Source: Pseudomonadota bacterium
GTDB taxonomy: Bacteria; Pseudomonadota; Alphaproteobacteria; Rhizobiales; Beijerinckiaceae
Assembly (NCBI GenBank): GCA_023423995.1
Contig: JAFAEL010000211.1
Coordinates: forward strand, 1-5,773
DNA: 5,773 bases
Reading direction: 5' to 3'
Positions 1 through 5,402 of this stretch are shown one piece after another. The position numbers were made by a program, and so were the translations under genes. The stretch's first letter is position 1. Every line of letters begins with the position of its first letter. Under the pieces are notes generated by a model, which was not told the origin of the DNA, ran no database searches, and saw only the letters and a list, made by a program, of their open reading frames with translations.

Positions 1-1431
1 GGCGAGGATCTTGGCGAAGATCTCGCGGCCCTTCTCTTCCACCGACATGCCTTCGAGGATGTCGCCGCAATTGATGTCCATGTCGTCGATCATGCGGCGG
101 TAGATGTCGGAATTGGTGGCGAGCTTGATGGAGGGGGCGGGCTTGGCGCCGAAGGCGGAGCCGCGGCCGGTCGTGAAGCAGATGAGGTTCGCGCCGCCGG
201 CGACCTGGCCGGTGGCGGCGACCGGGTCGTAGCCCGGCGTGTCCATGTAGACGAAGCCTTTCTCCGTCACCGGCTCGGCATATTCGTAGACGGCCCGCAG
301 GGTCGAGCGGCCGCCCTTGGCGGCGGCCCCGAGCGACTTCTCGAGGATCGTCGTGAGCCCGCCCGCCTTGTTGCCGGGCGAGGGGTTGTTGTTCATCTCG
401 CCGCCGTTCTTGGCGGTGTAGTCCTCCCACCAGCGGATGCGGTCCACGAGCTTCTGCCCGACCGCGACGGACGCGGCCCGGCGGGTCAGCAGGTGCTCCG
501 CGCCGTAAATCTCGGGCGTCTCGGACAGGATCGACGTGCCGCCGTTGCGCACCAGGATGTCGGAGGCGGCGCCGAGCGCCGGGTTCGCGGTGAGTGCCGA
601 ATAGCCATCGGAGCCGCCGCACTGGAGGGCGAGAACGAGTTCGGAGGCGGGGCGGGTCTCCCGCCTCGCGGCGGCCGCGAGCGGGAGCATGTCGCGGATC
701 GCCGCGACGATCGCCTCCACGGTCTTCTTCGTACCTCCTGTCTCCTGGATGGTGAGGGTCCGGAAGGTGTCCGATTCCGAGAGCCCGTATTCCTGCTTCA
801 TCCGGCCGATCTGAAAGACCTCGCAGCCGAGGCCGACCATCACGATCCCGGCGAAGTTCGGGTGGCTCGCATAGCCCCACTGGGTGCGGCGAAGGACCTC
901 GAAGCCCTCGCCATAGGCGGCATGGCCGCAGCCGGTGCCGTGCACGATCGCCACCACGCCATCGACGCCCGGATATTCGGCCAGCAGACCGGAGCGCTCC
1001 ACCGCATCCGCCGCGAACCGCGCCACGGAGGCCGAGCAATTCACGCTCGTCAGGATGCCGATGTAGTTCCGCGTGCCGGTCTTGCCGCTCGCGCGTCGAA
1101 AGCCCTGGAAGGTGGCGCGCTCGGCCTCGGGCAGGAGGCCGTCATCCCGGGCGTCCTCCGCGAAGCGGTAGTCGCGCTCGAAGTCGTGCAGGCCGACATT
1201 GTGCTCGTGCACCCATTCGCCGGGCGCGATGTGGCTTTTGGCGAACCCGATGATCTGGCCGAACTTCACGATCGGCTCGCCTTCGCGGACGGGCAGGACG
1301 GCCATCTTGTGGCCCTTCATGATCTTCTGCCGCGCCGTGATGCCGTGGGCCGTATCGCCCTGCCCGACGACATCGACCGCGATCACGACGTTGTCCGTAC
1401 CCCCAAGGTGAATGACGCGCGGCCCGTTCAT
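1..1431 (-). CDS. uxaA: UxaA-family altronate (or galactarate) dehydratase, C-terminus cut by window edge
   Basis: My reverse-strand translation is open for 477 codons down to position 1, so the last few tens of residues of a roughly 500-residue family lie outside. Residues 1-75 form the small SAF-type N-terminal domain with KGHK at 39-42. The large UxaA domain follows: GTRNYIG (119-125), HGTGCG (164-169), GLGCE (200-204), CGGSD (271-275), NNNPSPGNKAGG (347-358), and DINCGDIL near the visible end. The family uses a divalent metal, usually iron, and dehydrates D-altronate to 2-keto-3-deoxy-D-gluconate in the cytoplasm; the related GarD acts on galactarate. SETPEIYGAEHLLTRRA (303-319) resembles UxaA more than GarD, as far as I recall them, so altronate is favoured but not proven. 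The start at 1431 was chosen because MNGPRVIHLGGTDNV lines up with the E. coli UxaA N-terminus and a GGGAGG lies 12 nt upstream. An in-frame ATG at 1527 would add 32 residues but has no Shine-Dalgarno. Both domains are in one polypeptide. KdgK, encoded downstream on the other strand, would use the product. Confidence 0.93.
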   Translation of the reverse strand, partial: MNGPRVIHLGGTDNVVIAVDVVGQGDTAHGITARQKIMKGHKMAVLPVREGEPIVKFGQIIGFAKSHIAPGEWVHEHNVGLHDFERDYRFAEDARDDGLLPEAERATFQGFRRASGKTGTRNYIGILTSVNCSASVARFAADAVERSGLLAEYPGVDGVVAIVHGTGCGHAAYGEGFEVLRRTQWGYASHPNFAGIVMVGLGCEVFQIGRMKQEYGLSESDTFRTLTIQETGGTKKTVEAIVAAIRDMLPLAAAARRETRPASELVLALQCGGSDGYSALTANPALGAASDILVRNGGTSILSETPEIYGAEHLLTRRAASVAVGQKLVDRIRWWEDYTAKNGGEMNNNPSPGNKAGGLTTILEKSLGAAAKGGRSTLRAVYEYAEPVTEKGFVYMDTPGYDPVAATGQVAGGANLICFTTGRGSAFGAKPAPSIKLATNSDIYRRMIDDMDINCGDILEGMSVEEKGREIFAKILA

Positions 1432-1443
1432 GGCGAGTTCATG

Positions 1444-1449
1444 CCTCCC
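1444..1449 (-). promoter_or_regulatory. Ribosome binding site deciding the uxaA start
   Basis: On the minus strand GGGAGG sits 12 nt before the ATG at 1431, a slightly long spacing. It supports this start over the ATG at 1527, which is preceded by a C-rich stretch. Another ATG (1442-1440) lies only 1 nt after the GGGAGG but would encode four codons before a TGA overlapping the chosen ATG. Confidence 0.55.
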
Positions 1450-1451
1450 TT

Positions 1452-1464
1452 TGGAAGCATTCCA
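1452..1464. promoter_or_regulatory. 13-bp palindrome TGGAA-gca-TTCCA, candidate operator
   Basis: A perfect 5-bp inverted repeat with a 3-bp centre lies in the 94-bp gap (1432-1525) between the divergent starts of uxaA and the methyltransferase-like gene. It begins 21 bp upstream of the uxaA start and directly next to its ribosome binding site, a position suited to a repressor site. The half-sites resemble those of the E. coli IclR box (TGGAAATNATTTCCA), and sugar-acid genes are often controlled by IclR- or GntR-family proteins. No regulator gene is in the window, and no convincing -35/-10 pair could be picked by eye on either strand, so the function is inferred from position and symmetry only. 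Confidence 0.4.
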
Positions 1465-1511
1465 TACGGCGTTTCCGAGCGCGATGCGAACGACATCGGG
1501 CCGCGCCGTAC

Positions 1512-1518
1512 GGGGGAG
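1512..1518 (+). promoter_or_regulatory. Ribosome binding site deciding the start of the methyltransferase-like gene
   Basis: GGGGGAG lies 7 nt before the ATG at 1526. This makes 1526 a better start than the in-frame ATG at 1412, which would overlap the start of uxaA and add 38 residues without matching character. Confidence 0.6.
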
Positions 1519-1525
1519 CAAGGTC

Positions 1526-2131
1526 ATGTCGGGGGGATCTGCCGGCCGGGCGCCGGTGCTGAACATCTGGGACGATCACTGGGATTTCCGTCCCGAGGAT
1601 TGTCCCTGCGACGTGGATTTCGTCGCATGGCTCGACGAACAGGGCATCCGTGATGCCTCGATCTATCATTTCGGCACCGGCGGGCATCACCATGTCGGCA
1701 TCGAATGCGCCAAGCCGGAGCGGCAGAACCACGTCCTCGCCATCACGGCTGCGCCGCGCGAGCACGAGGCCTTCGTCCAGCTCGCCGTGTCGCGGCCGGA
1801 GGTGCTGCGCTTCTACAATGCCGTCTTCGGCGACATCTATCTGATCAACGAGCAGTTGCTGCCCGAATTCGACGTCGTCACGCTGTTCCACCTCTGCGAG
1901 TTCAGGGGGGCGGCAAACGACGAATACGGCGCCCTGACCGATCTCGACGTGACCCGGATCCTGACGCGCCGGCTCAGGCCCGGCGGCCATATCCTGTTCT
2001 TTCCCGGCTCCTTCGCCTGGGATCGTACCAATGACAGCGCCAAGGATGTCGTGGCGGAATGGGAGCGCGACGGCGGCGTGGAGTTGGTCGGCCGCTTCAA
2101 GTCGCTGATCGTCTATCGAAAAGCGCCGTAA
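1526..2131 (+). CDS. Small protein resembling a divergent class I SAM-dependent methyltransferase
   Basis: This 201-residue protein has no signal peptide or membrane segment, so it is probably cytoplasmic. The order of elements resembles a Rossmann-type methyltransferase. A strand and glycine loop IYHFGTGGHHHVG (46-58) stands where motif I would be. FDVVTLFHLCEF (115-126) stands where the fourth strand would be. LRPGGHILFF (150-159) matches the usual turn before the fifth strand. The acidic residue normally ending the second strand, which binds the SAM ribose, is not obvious: the strand reads HVLAIT. Three consecutive histidines (54-56) in the glycine loop and the N-terminal CPC (26-28) are unusual. 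The protein is shorter than most class I methyltransferases. It is transcribed away from uxaA across a 94-bp gap and followed by 146 bp without a gene. Substrate and activity are unknown, and it may be a non-catalytic relative. The reading frame is sound; the family call is tentative. Confidence 0.8.
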   Translation: MSGGSAGRAPVLNIWDDHWDFRPEDCPCDVDFVAWLDEQGIRDASIYHFGTGGHHHVGIECAKPERQNHVLAITAAPREHEAFVQLAVSRPEVLRFYNAVFGDIYLINEQLLPEFDVVTLFHLCEFRGAANDEYGALTDLDVTRILTRRLRPGGHILFFPGSFAWDRTNDSAKDVVAEWERDGGVELVGRFKSLIVYRKAP

Positions 2132-2163
2132 GGCCGTCGGCAAACCCTCGCGACAACCGCCAT

Positions 2164-2209
2164 CCGGAGGGGAGGAAAAGCCGGAATGCGCAGGCTCGAT
2201 CCTCTCCGG
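2164..2209 (+). other. Possible RNA hairpin in the gap before the exported protein
   Basis: CCGGAGGGG (2164-2172) can pair with CCTCTCCGG (2201-2209) through one G-U wobble. A2173-T2200 extends the stem to 10 bp around a 26-nt loop. There is no T-run after it, so it does not look like an intrinsic terminator. It lies in the 146-bp stretch between genes and may mark a leader or processing structure, or be chance in GC-rich DNA. Confidence 0.2.
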
Positions 2210-2277
2210 CAGTATCGAACCCCCTCATCCGGGCCGCGTTTGCGGGACAGGCCAGGACGGCCGGACAGGAGGCGGCG

Positions 2278-2640
2278 ATGCGGAGCGTGTTGCTGGGATT
2301 CGCGGCGGGTGCCGCCGTGTGCCTTTCGGCGGCTGCAGCGAGCGCTGCGCCGGGCATGCCCGGCGGGATAGTCGGCGCGGGCGAGGCGCAGCCGGTCGCG
2401 ATGTGCGGCTATTCGTGCCGGGACGGCGGACGCTACATGCCGGGCCCGCCGAGCGTCTGCCACGAGGAGGGCATGCGCCATTGCGGCCCCATGATGCGCG
2501 ACATGATGCGCGACGACCGTCCGCGTTACCGCGAGCGCCGGCGCGATTGGGACGATGACGACTACGACCGTCCACGGCGCCGCGATCGTGGCGACGATTA
2601 CGACCGTCCGCGGCGGCGGGACTTCCACGACGAAGAGTGA
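2278..2640 (+). CDS. Small exported Cys/Met-containing protein with Asp/Arg-rich repeat tail
   Basis: This 120-residue protein begins with a typical Sec signal peptide: MR, a hydrophobic Ala-rich core (residues 4-21), and a likely cleavage site after ASA at 21-23. That leaves a mature periplasmic or secreted protein of about 97 residues. The middle holds four cysteines, C43 and C47 (CGYSC), C61 and C69, which could form two disulfides or bind metal. A Met/His stretch follows (GMRHCGPMMRDMMRDD, 65-80). The tail is highly charged, with DDYDRPRRRD occurring twice (94-103 and 106-115). The start is supported by AGGAGG at 2267-2272, 5 nt upstream; earlier in-frame starts would put a charged, non-hydrophobic extension before the signal peptide. 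It is 66 bp upstream of the FAD enzyme gene on the same strand but is not clearly part of that operon. I do not recognise a named family and infer no enzyme activity. Confidence 0.8.
   Translation: MRSVLLGFAAGAAVCLSAAAASAAPGMPGGIVGAGEAQPVAMCGYSCRDGGRYMPGPPSVCHEEGMRHCGPMMRDMMRDDRPRYRERRRDWDDDDYDRPRRRDRGDDYDRPRRRDFHDEE
2557..2622 (+). repeat. Two 30-bp tandem copies coding DDYDRPRRRD, 36-bp period
   Basis: The copies at 2557-2586 and 2593-2622 encode identical 10-residue blocks separated by two residues (RG). The DNA differs mainly at third codon positions, so the protein repeat seems to be maintained rather than freshly duplicated. Confidence 0.8.
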
Positions 2641-2706
2641 CGAACGGGCCCCGCCGCGGCACGCAGCCGACTTGCCGGAAATTCGGGGTCGGGTCATGAG
2701 TGCGGG

Positions 2707-4188
2707 ATGACCATCCATGCCGTCCCGCCGCTGACCAACGCGCCCGCGCAGGTCCTGCTGGAGCACCTCGTTGAGCGGCTCGGCGCCGCCCATGTCCGCA
2801 CCGACCCGGACGAGATCGCCCTGCACCTGCGGGAGGAGCGTGGCCTCTACCATGGGAGCGCCCTCGCGGTCGTGCGACCGGGCTCCAGCGAGGAGGTCGC
2901 CGCCGTGGTGCGGGAATGCGCGGCCGCGGGCGTCGCGATCGTGCCGCAGGGCGGAAACACCGGGCTCGTCGGCGGCGGCGTGCCCTATGGCGGGATCGTT
3001 CTCTCCCTCGCGCGCCTCAACCGCATCCGCGAGGTCGATGCCGTGAACGCCACCATGGTGGTCGAGGCCGGCTGCGTCCTGGCGGACGTGCAGAAGGCCG
3101 CCGACGAGGTCGGGCTCCTGTTCCCGCTGTCGCTGCCCTCCGAAGGCTCGTGCCGGATCGGCGGCAACCTCGCCACCAATGCCGGCGGCACGGCGGTCCT
3201 CCGCTACGGCAATGCGCGCGAACTCGCGCTCGGGCTCGAGGTCGTGCTGGCCGACGGGCGGATTTGGAACGGGCTGACGGCCCTCCGCAAGGACAATACC
3301 GGCTACGACCTCAAGAACCTCTTCATGGGGTCGGAGGGCACGCTCGGCATCATCACTGCCGCGGTGCTGAAGTTGTTTCCAGGTATACGCTCGCGGGCGA
3401 CGGCCTTTGTTGGCCTCGCCTCCCCGGGCGACGCCCTGAAGCTGTTCGAGCGGCTCCGCGCCGCCGCGGGCGCCGAGCTCACGGCCTTCGAGTACATGCC
3501 GCATTTCGCGCTCGAGATCGTGCTGCGGCACCACACTGCGGCCGTGAAGCCGCTGGCCGGCGAGCACCATTCCTACGCTCTCATCGAACTCGCCTCGCCG
3601 CAGCAGGATGCGGACCTCACCTCCATCTTCGAGGAGGTGATCGGGGGCGCTATCGAGGACGGATTCGTGGAGGACGCGACGATCGCCTCCTCGGATGCGC
3701 AGCGCCTCGCCCTGTGGGACCTGCGGGAGCGCCTGTCGGAGGTGCAGCGCTTCGAGGGCGGCTCGATCAAGCACGACGTGGCGGTGCCGGTCTCGCGCGT
3801 CGCCGAGTTCGTGGAGCGCGCGAGCGCCGCCTGCGAGGCCGAGATGCCCGGCGTCCGCGTCTGCGCCTTCGGGCATTTCGGCGACGGCAACATCCACTTC
3901 AACCTGTCCCAGCCCGTCGGGATGGATAAAGGCGCCTTCCTGGCGACCTGGGAGACCTTCAACCGCATCGTGCACGACATCGTGCGGGAGATGCACGGCT
4001 CCATCTCGGCCGAGCACGGGATCGGGCTCATCAAGCGCGACGAGCTCCCGCACTACAAGGACCCGGTCGCGCTCGACCTCATGGTCACGCTCAAGCGTGC
4101 GCTCGATCCGGAAAACATCCTCAATCCCGGAAAGGTCCTGGCTTTGGGCGAGAACCTCCCGGATGCGCTTCCCGGCGGAGGTGGCTAA
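2707..4188 (+). CDS. FAD-linked oxidase, GlcD / D-2-hydroxyglutarate dehydrogenase type
   Basis: At 493 residues this has the usual length for the vanillyl-alcohol-oxidase/PCMH flavoprotein family that oxidises D-2-hydroxy acids to 2-keto acids. The N-terminal FAD-binding domain shows PQGGNTGLVGG (80-90), GGNLATNAGG (152-161) and GSEGTLGIIT (208-217). The C-terminal FAD-oxidase domain carries LRE (339-341), SIKHDV around K355, GHFGDGNIHFN (389-399) and AEHGIG (435-440). The two histidines H390 and H397 together with E436 match the metal-binding set of D-2-hydroxyglutarate and D-lactate dehydrogenases. No signal peptide or membrane helix is seen, so it is likely cytoplasmic, passing electrons to an unidentified acceptor. 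The start at 2707 has only a weak Shine-Dalgarno; no better in-frame start is nearby. It lies 2 nt before kdgK, so the two are almost certainly co-transcribed. The substrate cannot be read from sequence: D-2-hydroxyglutarate, D-lactate, glycolate or a sugar-derived D-2-hydroxy acid are all possible. Confidence 0.93.
   Translation: MTIHAVPPLTNAPAQVLLEHLVERLGAAHVRTDPDEIALHLREERGLYHGSALAVVRPGSSEEVAAVVRECAAAGVAIVPQGGNTGLVGGGVPYGGIVLSLARLNRIREVDAVNATMVVEAGCVLADVQKAADEVGLLFPLSLPSEGSCRIGGNLATNAGGTAVLRYGNARELALGLEVVLADGRIWNGLTALRKDNTGYDLKNLFMGSEGTLGIITAAVLKLFPGIRSRATAFVGLASPGDALKLFERLRAAAGAELTAFEYMPHFALEIVLRHHTAAVKPLAGEHHSYALIELASPQQDADLTSIFEEVIGGAIEDGFVEDATIASSDAQRLALWDLRERLSEVQRFEGGSIKHDVAVPVSRVAEFVERASAACEAEMPGVRVCAFGHFGDGNIHFNLSQPVGMDKGAFLATWETFNRIVHDIVREMHGSISAEHGIGLIKRDELPHYKDPVALDLMVTLKRALDPENILNPGKVLALGENLPDALPGGGG
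4177..4181 (+). promoter_or_regulatory. Ribosome binding site for kdgK inside the end of the FAD enzyme gene
   Basis: GGAGG lies within the last codons of the upstream gene, 9 nt before the ATG at 4191. With a 2-nt gap between stop and start, this arrangement favours translational coupling of the two proteins. Confidence 0.7.
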
Positions 4189-4190
4189 CC

Positions 4191-5144
4191 ATGGCGGCCG
4201 GGGCGGAGTTCGATCTTCTCGCCTTCGGCGAGCCGTTGATGGAGTTCGCCGAGATCACCCGGGACGGCGAACGCCTCTATCTCCCGGGCCATGGCGGCGA
4301 CACCTCGAACTTCGCCATCGCGGCGGCGCGCTGCGGGGCCCGGACGGCGTTCTTCTCGCATCTCGGCGATGACGCATTCGGGCGCGGCTTCCTCGAACTC
4401 TGGGACCAGGAAGGTGTCGACCGCTCGAGCGTCGTGATCCGCAACGGTGTCCGCACCGGGATCTACTTCATCTCCTACGGCCCGGACGGGCACGAATTCA
4501 GCTATTTCCGGGGCGGCTCGGCCGCGAGCCTGGTCCGGCCGGAGGACCTCCCGCTCGACCTGATCGCGCGGGCCCGGGTGCTGCATGTCTCCGGCATCAG
4601 CTCGGCCATCTCCTCCTCCTGCGCGGATTCGGTCTTTGCGGCGATGCGGCACGCAAAGGCGAATGGCCGCCTCGTCTGCTACGACACCAATCTGCGGCTC
4701 GCGCTCTGGCCGCTCGATCGCGCTCGCGCCACCATCCACGCGGCCGTGGCGCTCTGCGACATCGCCCGACCCGGTCTCGACGATGCGAGGAAGCTCACCG
4801 GCCTCGAGACCCCGGACGAGATCGTCGATTTCTACCTCGGCCTTGGGCCGAAGATCGTCGCGATGACACTCGGCAAGGACGGTACGATCGTGGCGACCCG
4901 GGACGAGCGCAGGATCGTGCCGAGCCAGCGCGTCCAGGCGGTCGACGCCTCGGGCGCGGGCGACACCTTCGGAGGAGCGTTCGTGGCCGAATGGCTCCGG
5001 TCGGGCGATCCCTTCCGGGCAGCCGAATTCGGCAACGCCGCCGCGGCCCTCAAGACGCTCGGCTACGGCGCGGTGGCGCCGATGCCGCGGAGGGACGCGG
5101 TGGAGCAGTTCATCAGGACGGGCGAGGTGGAGCCCGCCTCCTGA
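4191..5144 (+). CDS. kdgK: 2-keto-3-deoxygluconate kinase, PfkB family
   Basis: This 317-residue protein has the length and motif order of PfkB sugar kinases and best fits KDG kinase. It would phosphorylate 2-keto-3-deoxy-D-gluconate with ATP to KDPG, the Entner-Doudoroff intermediate, in the cytoplasm. The substrate loop is GHGGDTSNFA (33-42). FSHLGDDAFG (55-64) is the first PfkB signature region. YFRGGSAAS (105-113) and HVSGISSAIS (132-141) match KDG kinases, as does YDTNLRLALW (164-173). DASGAGDTFGGAF (252-264) is the second signature, with the anion hole and the catalytic base D258. It follows the FAD enzyme by 2 nt and has its own GGAGG. The dehydratase UxaA on the other strand would make its substrate, which strengthens the call. 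Another PfkB substrate such as 2-keto-3-deoxygalactonate cannot be excluded. No clear intrinsic terminator follows the stop. Confidence 0.9.
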   Translation: MAAGAEFDLLAFGEPLMEFAEITRDGERLYLPGHGGDTSNFAIAAARCGARTAFFSHLGDDAFGRGFLELWDQEGVDRSSVVIRNGVRTGIYFISYGPDGHEFSYFRGGSAASLVRPEDLPLDLIARARVLHVSGISSAISSSCADSVFAAMRHAKANGRLVCYDTNLRLALWPLDRARATIHAAVALCDIARPGLDDARKLTGLETPDEIVDFYLGLGPKIVAMTLGKDGTIVATRDERRIVPSQRVQAVDASGAGDTFGGAFVAEWLRSGDPFRAAEFGNAAAALKTLGYGAVAPMPRRDAVEQFIRTGEVEPAS

Positions 5145-5147
5145 CGA

Positions 5148-5324
5148 TCAGGCAGGAAGCAGGGCTTCGCAGACTGCAACGACGACGACGGCCGAAGCGA
5201 GGACGGCCAGAGCAATACGCAACACGATGCTTGGTCCAAAGTAACGTGCGAACCGAACGCCCGTAGGCGCGGTCTGTTCAGGGCCGCGACGCTGCTTCGC
5301 ACGGGGAGAGGCCGCGGCCGGCAT
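5148..5324 (-). CDS. Possible small single-span membrane protein, antisense in the kdgK-aldehyde dehydrogenase gap
   Basis: The minus frame from ATG 5324 to TGA 5148-5150 gives 58 residues. The first half is basic and Pro/Ala-rich. The second half contains a convincing hydrophobic segment, VLRIALAVLASAVVVVAV (about residues 34-51), ending EALLPA. A positive N-terminal side followed by one helix fits a small N-in membrane protein. It would be convergent with kdgK, with only 3 bp between the stops, and divergent from the aldehyde dehydrogenase. No good Shine-Dalgarno precedes the ATG, and the start lies in the arm of the palindrome at 5320-5335. The frame stays open further upstream into the aldehyde dehydrogenase gene, so the start is uncertain. 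It could be a chance frame; I recognise no family. Confidence 0.33.
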   Translation of the reverse strand: MPAAASPRAKQRRGPEQTAPTGVRFARYFGPSIVLRIALAVLASAVVVVAVCEALLPA

Positions 5325-5335
5325 CTGGAGATGCC
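5320..5335. promoter_or_regulatory. Perfect 16-bp palindrome upstream of the aldehyde dehydrogenase gene, candidate operator
   Basis: GGCATCT and AGATGCC are exact reverse complements separated by GG. The element sits 67 bp upstream of the aldehyde dehydrogenase start, within a promoter-like distance in the 258-bp gap (5145-5402). It could be a repressor or activator site, or form a short hairpin in RNA. No T-run follows it, so a terminator is unlikely. Nothing else in this gap is firm apart from the possible small antisense ORF. Confidence 0.35.
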
Positions 5336-5385
5336 ACCACGGATGTCCTAAGACGCCGTCAACCCGGCTCGCCTCGCGCGGCCAC

Positions 5386-5392
5386 GGAGGAG
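5386..5392 (+). promoter_or_regulatory. Ribosome binding site of the aldehyde dehydrogenase gene
   Basis: GGAGGAG ends 10 nt before the ATG at 5403 and supports that start. Confidence 0.6.
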
Positions 5393-5402
5393 ACAGACAG
5401 AT

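Noticed and set aside
1428..1442. Four-codon minus-strand ORF (ATG at 1442) whose TGA overlaps the uxaA start, like a coupling leader peptide
   Set aside because: Its ATG is only 1 nt from the GGGAGG, too close for efficient initiation, and four codons give no detectable coding signal.
1412..1525. N-terminal extension of the methyltransferase-like protein from ATG 1412
   Set aside because: It would overlap the uxaA start and use up the divergent promoter gap, and the ATG at 1526 has a proper ribosome site.
493..1653. 386-codon plus-strand open frame
   Set aside because: It lies antisense to the clear UxaA coding sequence and its translation is low-complexity Arg/Gly/Ala/His, as expected from a GC-rich shadow frame.
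1439..2143. 234-codon minus-strand frame opposite the methyltransferase-like gene
   Set aside because: The plus-strand protein has ordered strand and loop motifs and a good ribosome site; the minus frame would run into the uxaA gene without any recognisable motif.
2113..4053. 646-codon minus-strand open frame, the longest in the window
   Set aside because: It is antisense to the exported protein and the FAD enzyme, whose motifs are unmistakable; its translation shows no coherent domain and is a shadow frame.
5156..5168. GAAGC-agg-GCTTC hairpin just after kdgK as an intrinsic terminator
   Set aside because: The stem is only 5 bp with a 3-nt loop and is not followed by a T-run.
5310..5319. 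GGCCGCGGCC 10-bp palindrome
   Set aside because: All-GC palindromes of this size are expected by chance in such GC-rich DNA.
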